Of a DNA stretch of 38,682 bases, positions 18,409 to 29,772 are shown piece after piece; position 1 is the stretch's first letter, and every line of letters begins with the position of its first letter. The notes beneath the pieces were generated by a model that had not been told where the DNA came from, did not search any database, and worked only from the letters and a program-made list of their open reading frames with translations. The position numbers were made by a program, and so were the translations under genes. Origin of the DNA: an uncultured Rhodospirillales bacterium. GTDB taxonomy: Bacteria; Pseudomonadota; Alphaproteobacteria; CACIAM-22H2. The stretch is from positions 1-38,682 of the forward strand of contig CAIOSQ010000461.1 of the NCBI GenBank assembly GCA_903860935.1, read 5' to 3'.

Positions 18409-21045
18409 TCACGAAGCGGCCAGCGCCTTACGAAGTGCGGCCAGGGCCTGCTCGGCCTTGGCACCCTCCGGACCTCCACCCTGGGCCATGTCCGGACGCC
18501 CACCGCCACCTTTACCGCCCAGCTCCGCGACGGCGAGCCGCACAAGGCCCACGGCATCGATACGCCCGGCAAGATCGGCGGTCACACCGACCACGACCGA
18601 GGCCTTGCCGTCCTCGACCGAGATGACGGCCGCAACACCGCTGCCCAGCTTGGCCTTGAGATCATCCACGAGCGGCTTGAGCTCGCGCCCCGGAACGCCA
18701 GCGAGGCATTGCAGCGTCGCCTTGACGCCACCGATCTCCTCGATCGCGGGTCCGGCGGCGCTGCCGCCCGTCGCGAGGGCGCGCCGAGCCTCGGCCAGTT
18801 CGCGCTCCAGCCGCCGCTTGTCCTCGACCAGCGCGGCGATGCGGGCCGGCAGATCGCCCGGCGCCGCCTTGAGGGCCGCCGCGCTTTCGCGCACCAGCCG
18901 TTCCTGCTCGTCGAGATAGGCCAGCGCTCCCTTCGCCGTGACCGCCTCCACGCGCCGGACACCTGCCGCCACAGCCCCCTCCGAGATCAGCTTGAACAGG
19001 CCGATATCGCCGGTCCGCCGTACATGGGTGCCGCCGCAGAGTTCGGTCGACAGATGGCCATCGCCCTCCCCCATCGACACCACCCGGACTTCGTCGCCGT
19101 ATTTCTCGCCGAAAAGCGCGAGCGCGCCAGCCTCGACGGCCGCGTCCGGGCTCATCAGCCGGGTCACGACCTCGGCGTTCGCGAGCACCGCCGCGTTCAC
19201 GACCGTCTCGACCGCCCGGATATCCTCCTGGGACAGGGCCGTGGGATGGGAGATATCGAAGCGCAGCCGCTGTGGCCCCACGAGAGATCCCTTTTGGGTC
19301 ACGTGTTCGCCCAGCCGCGCCCGCAGCGCCGCATGCAATAGATGGGTGGCGGAGTGATTGGCGCGCATGGCCGCCCGGCGCTCGCCGTCCACGATCAGTT
19401 CGACCGAGTCGCCGACCTTGAGATGGCCGCCCTCCAGCCGCCCGACATGGGCATGGACGTCGCCCAGTTTCTTTTGCGTGTCCGAGACGACGAAGCTCGC
19501 CGCCCCGGCCCTGATCGCGCCGGCATCGCCAAGCTGACCACCGGATTCGCCGTAGAACGGTGTCTGGTTGACGATGACGACACCCTCGTCACCGGCCAAG
19601 AGTTCAGGGACTTCGGCGCCGCCCTTCAGCAAGGCGACCACCTGCCCCTCGGCACGCTCCGTATCATAGCCAAGGAATTCGGTGGCGCCGACGCGTTCGC
19701 GCAGCGGGAACCACATCTTCTCGGTTCCGATTTCGCCCGATCCGGCCCAGGATGCGCGCGCCGCCTCCCGCGCCTTCCCAAGCGCGGTGTTGAAGCCGTC
19801 GGTGTCGACCTTGAGGCCGCGACCACGCAGCACGTCCTGGGTCAGGTCAAGGGGGAAGCCGAACGTGTCGTAGAGCCGGAACGCGACATCCCCGCCCAGG
19901 ACACCGCCGACGGTGAGCGCCGACGTCGCCTCGTCGAGGAGCCGCAAACCCCGGTCGAGCGTGTCCTTGAACCGCGTCTCCTCGAGTTTCAGCGTCTCCG
20001 TGATCAACGGCTGGGCACGGACTAATTCGGGATAGGCCTGCCCCATCATCTCGATCAGCGCCGGAACAAGGCGGAACATCAGCGGGTCCCTGCACCCCAT
20101 CATATGCGCATGCCGCATGGCCCGGCGCATGATGCGGCGCAGCACGTAGCCGCGACCCTCGTTAGACGGCAGGACCCCATCGGCGATGAGGAAGGACGAC
20201 GCGCGCAGGTGATCCGCGACCACGCGATGCGACACCTTGTGTGCGCCATCGGGGTCGGTCGCGGACGCATCGGCTGAGGCCAGGATCAACCGGCGCAGCA
20301 GATCGGTGTCGTAATTGTCGTGCTTGCCCTGCAACAGCGCGGTGATGCGCTCCAGCCCCATACCCGTGTCGATCGAGGGCTTGGGCAGGGCGACGCGCTC
20401 ACCCGGTGCCACCTGCTCGAACTGCATGAAGACCAGGTTCCAGATCTCGATGAACCTGTCACCATCGGCATCGGGGCTACCTGGCGGACCGCCGGCGATG
20501 CCGGGTCCGTGATCGTAGAAGATCTCCGAGCAAGGCCCGCATGGCCCTGTATCGCCCATCGCCCAGAAATTATCCGAAGTTGCGATCCGGATGATGCGTG
20601 AGTCCGGGAGCCCCGCGATCTTGCGCCAATGCCCGGCCGCCTCGTCGTCGTCATGGTAGACGGTCACGAGCAAGCGGTCCTTGTCGACGCCGTAGCTGCG
20701 GGTGATGAGGTTCCACGCGAGCTCGATCGCTGTTTCCTTGAAATAATCCCCGAAGGAGAAATTGCCGAGCATCTCGAAGAACGTGTGGTGGCGCGCGGTG
20801 TAGCCGACATTCTCGAGGTCGTTGTGCTTGCCGCCGGCACGGACGCATTTCTGCGACGTTGCGGCGCGACGATAGGGGCGGCTTTCCTGGCCCGTGAAGA
20901 CGTTTTTGAACTGCACCATCCCGGCATTGGTGAACATCAACGTCGGATCGTTGCGCGGCACGAGCGGCGACGAGGCGACGACCTGGTGAGCGTTCTTGCC
21001 GAAATAGTCCAGGAAGGTGGAACGGATCTCGTTGGCAGACGCCAT
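18409..21045 (-). CDS. alaS: alanyl-tRNA synthetase
   Basis: [52 protein letters not shown]; editing-domain [13 protein letters not shown] and C-terminal DHHA1 region. Confidence 0.98.
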   Translation of the reverse strand: MASANEIRSTFLDYFGKNAHQVVASSPLVPRNDPTLMFTNAGMVQFKNVFTGQESRPYRRAATSQKCVRAGGKHNDLENVGYTARHHTFFEMLGNFSFGDYFKETAIELAWNLITRSYGVDKDRLLVTVYHDDDEAAGHWRKIAGLPDSRIIRIATSDNFWAMGDTGPCGPCSEIFYDHGPGIAGGPPGSPDADGDRFIEIWNLVFMQFEQVAPGERVALPKPSIDTGMGLERITALLQGKHDNYDTDLLRRLILASADASATDPDGAHKVSHRVVADHLRASSFLIADGVLPSNEGRGYVLRRIMRRAMRHAHMMGCRDPLMFRLVPALIEMMGQAYPELVRAQPLITETLKLEETRFKDTLDRGLRLLDEATSALTVGGVLGGDVAFRLYDTFGFPLDLTQDVLRGRGLKVDTDGFNTALGKAREAARASWAGSGEIGTEKMWFPLRERVGATEFLGYDTERAEGQVVALLKGGAEVPELLAGDEGVVIVNQTPFYGESGGQLGDAGAIRAGAASFVVSDTQKKLGDVHAHVGRLEGGHLKVGDSVELIVDGERRAAMRANHSATHLLHAALRARLGEHVTQKGSLVGPQRLRFDISHPTALSQEDIRAVETVVNAAVLANAEVVTRLMSPDAAVEAGALALFGEKYGDEVRVVSMGEGDGHLSTELCGGTHVRRTGDIGLFKLISEGAVAAGVRRVEAVTAKGALAYLDEQERLVRESAAALKAAPGDLPARIAALVEDKRRLERELAEARRALATGGSAAGPAIEEIGGVKATLQCLAGVPGRELKPLVDDLKAKLGSGVAAVISVEDGKASVVVGVTADLAGRIDAVGLVRLAVAELGGKGGGGRPDMAQGGGPEGAKAEQALAALRKALAAS

Positions 21046-21409
21046 GACCGATCGCCTCGTCTCTGCGGGTTGATGAACCGGAGCGACATGCATATCCGGC
21101 CCGGCGCGTCCGCATCACACGGCCGGCGCGTCAAACGCAGCCGCCGCACCTGACCGCGATCGCTCCGGTGGGAGGTTTACCGTCGAGACCGCGGGCCTGT
21201 CCAGCAAGCGCCCCGTTTAGAACGGACACGTGAGTGCCGAAGGTGAAATCGCCGAAAACGTGAACCGCGCGACGAGATCGGGTCTGGGCGTGATCCCATG
21301 CAGCAGAGACGAGATCGTCTCGAAGACAAGAGCCCCCTCGCTACCGAGAGTCCCCTAGCTACGAGCTGTTGCGCCGAAGACGCATCACCCTGCCACAGCA
21401 GCACTGCCG

Positions 21410-21482
21410 AAAAACGAGAGGCGGAGCCCCATGCGGTACCGGTAGGGACGGTAGGGCGCATGGAACTCCGCCTCGCCTCTCG
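21410..21482 (-). terminator. probable intrinsic terminator downstream of recA
   Basis: Minus strand CGAGAGGCGAGGCGGAGTTCCATGCG ... CGCATGGGGCTCCGCCTCTCG followed by TTTTT; long stem with a 5-nt bulge. Confidence 0.65.
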
Positions 21483-21489
21483 ACGCACA

Positions 21490-21516
21490 CCCGCTGTGAC
21501 AGCGAAAAACAGCGGG
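21490..21516. other. short inverted repeat (hairpin) between recA and the main terminator
   Basis: CCCGCTGT (21490-21497) / ACAGCGGG (21509-21516), 11-nt loop. Confidence 0.5.
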
Positions 21517-21570
21517 GGCGGAGAGCCCGGAAATCAGCGGCCAGACCCTATGGCCGCCCCGTCCGCCTCG

Positions 21571-22719
<1,149 letters not shown>

Positions 22720-22806
22720 CGCTGATGGCTCCTCTTATCCTGTCGCCTCGATTCGCGAAACGGCAGCCTGGACAGATGACCGCGCCTCGCTCTAGCCCCA
22801 AGGGCT

Positions 22807-22823
22807 ATGTACCTGATTTGTTC
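22807..22823 (-). promoter_or_regulatory. candidate LexA/SOS box, proximal copy (GAACAAATCAGGTACAT)
   Basis: Minus strand GAAC-N7-GTAC, one mismatch from the alphaproteobacterial GAAC-N7-GAAC motif; about 90-105 bp upstream of the recA start. Confidence 0.5.
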
Positions 22824-22863
22824 TTGTCGACAGCAGGCGAACCGGCGGCGCCGACACCCGCGA

Positions 22864-22880
22864 ATGTACACTTTTTGTTC
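22864..22880 (-). promoter_or_regulatory. candidate LexA/SOS box, distal copy (GAACAAAAAGTGTACAT)
   Basis: Same GAACAAANNNNGTACAT layout as the proximal copy, exactly 57 bp away. Confidence 0.45.
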
Positions 22881-23098
22881 TCGCTCGCAAGCAGCATCGT
22901 GCGGCGTACCACGTTGGGCATGAAGCCTCCGCCCGAACGCTCGGCCGGAAAGGAACCGTTAACGGAACCGCGCCATAAAGTACGACCATGAGGGCCGTAC
23001 TGGTGCCATGTCGGAAATCTCTGGCATCGGCCTTGTATGCTGGCCAAAACTGGCGACTGTTCCCGCGCATCTGGCCACAGCAAGTTTTCCGGTGATCC

Positions 23099-24742
23099 TT
23101 GTCCGCAGATCTCCATCGCTTCATGTCCTTTGCCTTCGCCGGGGCGGACCTGCTGATCGAGGTGGATGACAACCTCACCATCACCTTTGCCCTGGGCGCG
23201 ACCAAGGGACTGACCCCGACGTCGGATTCGCATCTGACCGGCAAGTCCCTGAAACTGATCGTCGCCGAGTCCGATCACGCCTATGTCGCCGCTCTGCTCA
23301 ATGGCTTGAAACCGGCCAGTCGCTGCGGACCGGTCCTGGTCCGACTGGCGATGACGCGCGAGGATGGAACGCCGCGCGACGCCCTGCTCAATGCCTGCCG
23401 GCTTCCGACGTCGCCCGACAAGATCAACCTGACGCTGGGGCAGGTCTCGCTCACGGGCGCCATGCATGCCGCGTCCAGGCGCAACGGTGCGGACGGCCAA
23501 CTGCTCGACGAGGGGAGTTTCACCACCGCGGCGGCCCAGTTGTCGGACGCGGCGCGCAATCTGCGCAGACCCCTTGAATTGACATTCCTCGACCTGCCGG
23601 AATTGCAAAATCCCGACGGCGCGATGAGCAAGGACCAGACGCAAGTTCTGGTCAATCGCGTCGCCACGATGCTGCGCGCGGCCTCGATCGATGGCTCGAC
23701 CGCGGCGCGGCTTGGCCCGGGACGTTTCGGTGTCGTCCATGATCCGGCACAGAGTTCCGACGACCTGATGTCCAAGGTCTCGGAAGTCGCGATCCTGCCA
23801 GACGGCACACCACTTCAAGTGAGCAAGTCCTCCGTCGATATCGCGCGCGCGGACATGACCTCCGGCACCGCGGTGCGATCGATACGCTACGTCGTCGAGC
23901 AGGTTGCCAAATCCGGCATCGATCCAAACAAGCCGACGGACCTCCTCGAGGTCTTCAATTCGATGGTCAAGACGACGCTTCAAAGGGTTCGTACCTTCAA
24001 CGACGCGGTCAGGGACTCCCAGTTCTCCCTCGTCTACCAGCCGATCGTCACGCTCGCGACGGGGCGGTACCATCATTTCGAGGTGTTGACACGCTTCAAG
24101 CCCGACGAAAGCCCGCTGAACATCATTCAGTTCGCCGAAGAAGTGGGCATCATCGAGCGTCTCGATCTGGCCGTGGCGACACGAATGGTCGACGCGCTGC
24201 GGCGCCCTGGCATGGATCGCCGGACCTCCTTCGCAATCAATGTCTCCGGCAATTCCCTCGCCAACCCTGTCTTCGTGAAGTGCTTCCTCGACCTGTTGCG
24301 CGACAACAAGACCATGGCGCCGCGCCTGGCGATCGAGATCACCGAGAGCGCGCGGCTCAAGAATCTGGAAGACACCAACCGGATCCTTCAGGACATCCGC
24401 GCCGAAGGCTTCAAGGTCTCGCTCGACGATTTCGGCGCCGGGTCCGCGAGTTTCCAGTATCTCCAGGCCCTCACTGTCGATTTCGTCAAGATCGACGGGG
24501 CCTATGTCAAGCGCCTGGGGCAGTCGCAGCGCGACGACACGATGATCAAGGGCCTCGTGCGCATGTGCGAGGATCTCAATGTGGGAACCATCGCGGAAAT
24601 GGTGGAAACGCGCGAGCAGGTAGACATACTGCGCGGGATCGGCGTCGAGATGGCGCAGGGATATTACTTCGGGCGCCCGACGCCCGAGCCGTCCCTTCCC
24701 TGGGACTTTGCCCAGCAACAGATGCGCTTCTCGAACCGCTGA
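23099..24742 (+). CDS. EAL-domain cyclic-di-GMP phosphodiesterase-like protein with degenerate N-terminal GGDEF-like region
   Basis: FSLVYQPIVTLATGRYHHFEVLTRF, FAINVSGNSLANP, IEITESA, LDDFGAG, VKIDGAYVK, GVEMAQGYYFGRP; the upstream region has RLGPGRFGVV in place of GGDEF. Start uncertain (TTG 23099 or ATG 23123). Confidence 0.88.
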   Translation: MSADLHRFMSFAFAGADLLIEVDDNLTITFALGATKGLTPTSDSHLTGKSLKLIVAESDHAYVAALLNGLKPASRCGPVLVRLAMTREDGTPRDALLNACRLPTSPDKINLTLGQVSLTGAMHAASRRNGADGQLLDEGSFTTAAAQLSDAARNLRRPLELTFLDLPELQNPDGAMSKDQTQVLVNRVATMLRAASIDGSTAARLGPGRFGVVHDPAQSSDDLMSKVSEVAILPDGTPLQVSKSSVDIARADMTSGTAVRSIRYVVEQVAKSGIDPNKPTDLLEVFNSMVKTTLQRVRTFNDAVRDSQFSLVYQPIVTLATGRYHHFEVLTRFKPDESPLNIIQFAEEVGIIERLDLAVATRMVDALRRPGMDRRTSFAINVSGNSLANPVFVKCFLDLLRDNKTMAPRLAIEITESARLKNLEDTNRILQDIRAEGFKVSLDDFGAGSASFQYLQALTVDFVKIDGAYVKRLGQSQRDDTMIKGLVRMCEDLNVGTIAEMVETREQVDILRGIGVEMAQGYYFGRPTPEPSLPWDFAQQQMRFSNR

Positions 24743-24760
24743 GCCTCGCCCGCCGGGCGC

Positions 24761-27202
24761 TTAGGCGATGACCTGCTTCACCTTGCCGGCCAGTTGCTCG
24801 AGCGTGAAAGGCTTGGGCAGGAAATGTACGTCGCTCGCCGAATCCAGGCGCTTGCGGAACGTCTCCTCGGCATAGCCGGAGATGCAGATCACCCGCATCG
24901 TCGGGCGCTGCTCTCGCACGCGCTTGATGAGTTCCGTACCATCCATCTGCGGCATCACGACATCGGTGACGAGGACATCGATCTGCGGATGCGTGGCCAA
25001 CAACTCCAGCGCGTTCTCCCCCGATCGGGCCTCGATGACCTTGTAACCCTTGTTGCGCAGCGCCCGCGCCGAGAACAGGCGCACGGCATCCTCGTCCTCG
25101 ACCAGCATGACGGTGCCGGCCCCCGTCGTGTCGGACCGGCGGGCCTCGGCGACGGTCTCGACGGGCTTCGCGATCTCGCCCTTCCAGCGCGGCAGGAGAA
25201 TACGGAACGTCGTCCCGCGCCCGACGGTGGAATCCACCGATACGAAGCCGCCAGTCTGCTTCACGATGCCGTAGACCGTCGACAGTCCCAGCCCGGTTCC
25301 TGAGCCGAGTTCCTTGGTCGAGAAGAAGGGCTCGAAGATGCGCCCGAGATTCTCGGGCGGAATCCCGATGCCGGTGTCGCCCACCTCGATCAGCACGTAG
25401 TCGCCCACCGGCACGGTCTCGACGCCACGCTGCTCGGGACGCTCCAGGGTCACGTTCGCGGTCCTGATCGTCAGACGCCCGCCTCCGGGCATCGCGTCGC
25501 GGGCGTTGACGGCAAGATTGATGACGACCTGCTCGAACTGCCCCTGATCGACGCGGACGAGATGCAGATCCCGGGCGTGGACGATCTGGAGCGCGATGTT
25601 CTCGCCGATCAGCCGCCGCAGCAGATGGGTCAACTCGCTGAGCGGATCGGTGATGTCCGTGACGGTCGGCTTGAGCGTCTGCTGGCGGGAGAACGCGAGG
25701 AGCTGGCGCACGAGATTGGCGGCACGGTTCGCGTTCTGCTTGATCTGCATGATGTCGGCGAAGGACGGGTCGCCAGGCCGATGGCGCAGCAACAACAGAT
25801 CGCAGAAGCCGATCATCGCAGTCAGCAGGTTGTTGAAGTCGTGCGCGACGCCACCAGCAAGTTGGCCGACCGCCTGCATCTTCTGCGATTGCGTGAACTG
25901 GACTTCGAGCCGCTTCTGGTCGGTCACGTCGAGGAAATGCAGCACGAGTTCGGCATTGCCGGACGCCGCCTGCTCGACCCGGGCGGCATAGAGCGATACC
26001 GACACCTCGCGGCCGCCCTGCGCCACGAAGCGCGCCTCCATGCTGCCCGTCGGATCGTCGCCCCGCGCGATGCGGCCCAGTCGCGCCGTGATGTCGGCGC
26101 GCTCGTCGGCGTGCAGAAACTCGGCGAGCGCCCGACCGCGCGCGGCGCCACGCGAAAACCCGGTCAGCCGACAAAACGCCGCGTTGCAGGCATCGATCCG
26201 CGTGACGGCATCGAGCCGCGCGATCGCGACCGGCGCCTCCTCGAAGAGACGCATGAACCCCTGCTCCGTGCGCGCCAGGGCGGCTGCCATCGCGCGCTCG
26301 GGCCCAAGATCACGCACGACGGCACGGATGGTCACGGCGCCATCGGGACCGATCACCGGGGTCTGGGAAATGAAGACCGGCATGCGTCGCCCGTGCCGGC
26401 CGCGAAGCACGGCCTCGCCCATTGCATGCGTGCCGCCGCCGACCGGATCATGGGGCGGTGTTCCTGGCGGCGGCGGTTCCAGCAGCACGTCGTGAAGGCG
26501 CCGCGGTCGCGCCCCGTCGTCCTCATTGCCGATCCAATCGGCCAGCGTCGCGTTCGTGTAGAGGAAACGCCCGTCGCCATCCACGGCATAGAACCCGACG
26601 GGCGCCCGTTCGAGGAAGTCGACGACCTTCGCGCGCTCCTCGGCCAGGATCCGTTCGGTGCGCCGCTGCACCGTGACGTCGTCGATCTCCCACGACGTGT
26701 AGCCGGCATGCCCGCCGAAGCCGTCGACCGTGATGTCCCAGTAACGCCCCTCGTCGCGCCCGCCATTCAAGACGACGGAAAACCGACGCTCCGCTCCGCC
26801 ACGCGCGTCATCCCACGCCTGGGCGAGGGCGTCGCGGGCCGGATCGTCGGGATCGAGACGCTCGGCGAGCCAGCGCAGCCCCGGTGCCTCCGGCATACCG
26901 AATGCAACACGGAAGGCGAGGTTCGACCAGATCACCCGGCCACCCGGATCCATGACCACCCGCGCGCGGGCCTCGGCGCCCTCCACAAGTTCGAGGATCC
27001 GCGCGGAGCCGGTTGGCCCGCGCGCCAGAACGAGCCGCGCCACCACCGCGCCCAGCGCGCCGCCAGCGACAGCCGCCGCGATCGACAGCGCCGACATGGA
27101 GGGCATTGCGACCTGCGCGGCAAAGACACCGACCGCCGGAAACCCCGCCGCGCACAACCCCGCCATGGCAGTCGTCGCCCAGGCCTGTCCCGATCTGTTC
27201 AT
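24761..27202 (-). CDS. cckA: CckA-like hybrid sensor histidine kinase (TM, PAS domains, HisKA, HATPase, receiver)
   Basis: QLAGGVAHDFNNLLTAMIGFCDLLLLRHRPGDPSFADIMQIKQNANRAANLVRQLLAFSRQQTLKP; receiver GTVMLVEDEDAVRLFSARALRNKGYKVIEA...SGYAEETFRKRL...FLPKPFTLEQLAGKVKQVI; likely start at 27202. Confidence 0.92.
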   Translation of the reverse strand: MNRSGQAWATTAMAGLCAAGFPAVGVFAAQVAMPSMSALSIAAAVAGGALGAVVARLVLARGPTGSARILELVEGAEARARVVMDPGGRVIWSNLAFRVAFGMPEAPGLRWLAERLDPDDPARDALAQAWDDARGGAERRFSVVLNGGRDEGRYWDITVDGFGGHAGYTSWEIDDVTVQRRTERILAEERAKVVDFLERAPVGFYAVDGDGRFLYTNATLADWIGNEDDGARPRRLHDVLLEPPPPGTPPHDPVGGGTHAMGEAVLRGRHGRRMPVFISQTPVIGPDGAVTIRAVVRDLGPERAMAAALARTEQGFMRLFEEAPVAIARLDAVTRIDACNAAFCRLTGFSRGAARGRALAEFLHADERADITARLGRIARGDDPTGSMEARFVAQGGREVSVSLYAARVEQAASGNAELVLHFLDVTDQKRLEVQFTQSQKMQAVGQLAGGVAHDFNNLLTAMIGFCDLLLLRHRPGDPSFADIMQIKQNANRAANLVRQLLAFSRQQTLKPTVTDITDPLSELTHLLRRLIGENIALQIVHARDLHLVRVDQGQFEQVVINLAVNARDAMPGGGRLTIRTANVTLERPEQRGVETVPVGDYVLIEVGDTGIGIPPENLGRIFEPFFSTKELGSGTGLGLSTVYGIVKQTGGFVSVDSTVGRGTTFRILLPRWKGEIAKPVETVAEARRSDTTGAGTVMLVEDEDAVRLFSARALRNKGYKVIEARSGENALELLATHPQIDVLVTDVVMPQMDGTELIKRVREQRPTMRVICISGYAEETFRKRLDSASDVHFLPKPFTLEQLAGKVKQVIA

Positions 27203-27290
27203 CGCTGCTCCGACCCCGTCCGTCCGCTCATCCCATCCCCGATCCCTCGCGCGCGTCGCGGCAAACACCCGGGCTTGCCCAACCGACACG

Positions 27291-28376
27291 TCATTGGGGT
27301 CTCGGGCGCTGGCTACCCGATTTGAGGCGCCACACATAGCTGATGATCTCCGCGACCGCCTTGTAGTGCTCGGGCTCGATCGCCCGGTCGACCTCGACCG
27401 TCGCGTGGAGGGCGCGGGCGAGCGGCGGGTTTTCGACGATCGGCACCTTGTTTTCCGTCGCGATCTCGCGAATGCGCAGGGCGATCCTGTCGGTCCCCTT
27501 GGCGACGACCATCGGCGCTTCCATGGCGTCGCGATCGTATTTGAGCGCAACGGCATAGTGGGTCGGATTGGTGATCACGACATCGGCCTTCGGCACGGCC
27601 GACATCATCCGGCGGCGCGAACGTTCCTGACGGATCTGGCGCAGCTTCGCCTTCACCATCGGATCGCCTTCCTGCTCCTTGAACTCGTCGCGCAATTCGG
27701 TCCGCGTCATCCGCAGGTCGCGCTGCAGCTTGATCCGCTGATAGACGACGTCGACGCCGGCGATCACCGCCGTCACCGCGACGGTCGCGATCAGCAATTT
27801 GAGGGTCAGATCGGCCGTCGTGACGAGCGATTGCTGCGGCTCTTGGAGCACCATGAGGGGCAAAGTGTCGAAATCTGGAACGGCGACGATCCAGAAGATC
27901 CAGGCGACCACCGCGAGCTTGATCAGCCCCTTGGCGAATTCGACCAGTGACGAAACGGAAAACAGCCGCGACACCCCCTTCAGCGGGGAAACCTTGCTGA
28001 ATTGCGGCTTGATGGCCTCTGGCGCCACCATCCAGCCGACTTGGACATATCCCGCCGCGAGCCCGGCCACGAGTACGGCCAGGACGATCGGCCCGCACAG
28101 CATCCCCACCGCCAGCGCCCAGTCACCCATCATGCCCTGGAGATCGCCGATCTCGATGCGCATGAGGTGCGCATCTCCAAGGGAGGTCGAGAAGAGCACG
28201 CGCAGACGATCGGCCATCCACGGGGAAAACCCCGCGAGCGCCACGGTCGAGGCGAAGAGCACGAACCAGTTGTTGACCTCGCGCGACGACGCGACCTGCC
28301 CACGCTTGCGCGCGTCGTCCAGTCGCTTTTGCGACGGCTCCTCGGTCTTGGAACTCTCGTCGTTGTCGTCGGCCAT
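27291..28376 (-). CDS. flhB: flagellar biosynthesis protein FlhB
   Basis: N-terminus DDNDESSKTEEPSQKRLDDARKRGQVASSREVNNW and autocleavage motif NPTHYAVAL. Confidence 0.97.
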   Translation of the reverse strand: MADDNDESSKTEEPSQKRLDDARKRGQVASSREVNNWFVLFASTVALAGFSPWMADRLRVLFSTSLGDAHLMRIEIGDLQGMMGDWALAVGMLCGPIVLAVLVAGLAAGYVQVGWMVAPEAIKPQFSKVSPLKGVSRLFSVSSLVEFAKGLIKLAVVAWIFWIVAVPDFDTLPLMVLQEPQQSLVTTADLTLKLLIATVAVTAVIAGVDVVYQRIKLQRDLRMTRTELRDEFKEQEGDPMVKAKLRQIRQERSRRRMMSAVPKADVVITNPTHYAVALKYDRDAMEAPMVVAKGTDRIALRIREIATENKVPIVENPPLARALHATVEVDRAIEPEHYKAVAEIISYVWRLKSGSQRPRPQ

Positions 28377-28391
28377 GCGATCCGCCCGCGC

Positions 28392-29165
28392 TCAGCGCAA
28401 CCGCAGCAGACCCCCGAGGGTCCGCTCGAGTTCCTCGAGATAGATGATCATCGCCGTTCCGGACCCCATCGCGAACAAGATCAGCCCCAGTGTGACCTGG
28501 AGCGGCATGGCAACGAAGAATACCTGCATCTGCGGCATCAGTCTCTGCATCAGGCCAAGACCGACGAAGAGCAACGTGGCATAGGCAAGGAAGGGCATCG
28601 CCATACGCAGGCCGAGCAGGAAACTGCGCGCTACGAAGCGCACCGCGGCATCCGCGAATTCCCCGGGATCGATCATCTGCCCGGCCGGAAGCAGCGCATA
28701 GGACTCGGCGACGGCCCGGATCAGGACGTGGTGGAGATCGGCCGAGAACATCACGACCAGCGCCAGCGTCGTCATCCAGGACGACGTGATGATGCCTTGC
28801 TGCTGAGTGCCCGGATCGAAGGCGTAGGCACTGGCAAGTGCCGTCTGGAAGCCGATGATGACACCGGCGACTTGCGCCGCCGCCAGGATCAGCCGCGCCA
28901 CGAGCCCGAGGAACAGACCGGCAATCGCCTCGACGGCGATGAGCCCCGCCATCGCCAGGGGCTCCACGGGCAGCGCCGGAAGCACAGCCGAGACGCCTGG
29001 CGCGATCACCGCGGTGATCGCCACGGCGATCACGAGCCGGATGCGCGCAGGAACCACGGTCTCGGCGAAGCCAGGCAGAACCGCGAAGGCCGCGCCGACG
29101 CGCACGAAGACGATGAACAGAGACCAGACCTGACCGGCGAGCAGCTCCGCGAGCGCGCCGGGCAT
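28392..29165 (-). CDS. fliR: flagellar biosynthetic protein FliR
   Basis: MPGALAELLAGQVWSLFIVFVRVGAAFAVLPGFAETVVPARIRLVIAVAI; start/stop overlap with fliQ. Confidence 0.95.
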   Translation of the reverse strand: MPGALAELLAGQVWSLFIVFVRVGAAFAVLPGFAETVVPARIRLVIAVAITAVIAPGVSAVLPALPVEPLAMAGLIAVEAIAGLFLGLVARLILAAAQVAGVIIGFQTALASAYAFDPGTQQQGIITSSWMTTLALVVMFSADLHHVLIRAVAESYALLPAGQMIDPGEFADAAVRFVARSFLLGLRMAMPFLAYATLLFVGLGLMQRLMPQMQVFFVAMPLQVTLGLILFAMGSGTAMIIYLEELERTLGGLLRLR

Positions 29166-29431
29166 CAGAACCCGCCGACGATCCGCGATGCGAGTTCGCG
29201 CGTGAACCCGATCAGGGTGGCAACCATGAAAGGCAGCGAGATCAGGAATACGGCGAAGATCGCGAGAATCTTCGGCACGAAGGCCAGGGTCGCCTCCTGG
29301 ATTTGCGTCAGGGCCTGGAACAGCGAGACGACGAGACCGATGACAAGGCCGACCACCATCATCGGCGCCCCCAGCTTGATCGTCACCCACATAGCGTCGC
29401 GCGACACCGTCAGGACGTCGTTGACCTCCAT
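29165..29431 (-). CDS. fliQ: flagellar biosynthesis protein FliQ
   Basis: 88 aa; MMVVGLVIGLVVSLFQALTQIQEATLAFVPKI. Confidence 0.96.
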   Translation of the reverse strand: MEVNDVLTVSRDAMWVTIKLGAPMMVVGLVIGLVVSLFQALTQIQEATLAFVPKILAIFAVFLISLPFMVATLIGFTRELASRIVGGF

Positions 29432-29437
29432 GACCGC

Positions 29438-29755
29438 TCAGATCGGCATGCGGATGACGTCGAGATAGGCCTGGATGACCTTGTCGCGCACGGCGACGGC
29501 GGCCTGGAGCGTCACTTCGGCGTTCGACACGGCCGTCACCACCTGCGCCATGTCAGGCTTGCCGGACAGCGCCTGGGACGTCGCGGCCTCGCCGGCCTGC
29601 ACCGTTCCCATCGCCCCGGCAGCCGCCTGCTTGAGCAGGTCGGCGAAGCCGCCCGGCGCGGCCGCCGCACCGTCGATCCCGCCGATCGACGGGACGCGCC
29701 CGAGGGCGCTCGAATAGGCGGCCGCAGCCGCGTTGAAACCGACCTTCATCGCCAC
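29438..29755 (-). CDS. fliE: flagellar hook-basal body complex protein FliE
   Basis: VTAVSNAEVTLQAAVAVRDKVIQAYLDVIRMPI C-terminus. Confidence 0.93.
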   Translation of the reverse strand: MAMKVGFNAAAAAYSSALGRVPSIGGIDGAAAAPGGFADLLKQAAAGAMGTVQAGEAATSQALSGKPDMAQVVTAVSNAEVTLQAAVAVRDKVIQAYLDVIRMPI

Positions 29756-29772
29756 CTCCGCTGCATGATGAA

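Noticed and set aside
17084-18919. 611-aa plus-strand ORF across pyrC and alaS
   Set aside because: Antisense shadow; it also overlaps the real 54-aa oxidase gene in another frame.
22956-22976. GGAACCGTTAACGGAACC as a third LexA box
   Set aside because: Half-sites GAAC are separated by 8 rather than 7 nt; likely a chance dyad around CCGTTAACGG.
23021-23037. Sigma54-like promoter CTGGCATCGGCCTTGTA upstream of the EAL gene
   Set aside because: The -24 TGGCA fits but the -12 element is TTGT instead of TTGC, and other positions deviate; too weak to claim.
22805-24718. 637-aa minus ORF antisense to the EAL gene
   Set aside because: Shadow ORF; EAL motifs on the plus strand are unambiguous.
28002-29468. 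488-aa plus ORF antisense to flhB/fliR/fliQ
   Set aside because: His/Arg/Asp-rich shadow translation over well-conserved flagellar genes.
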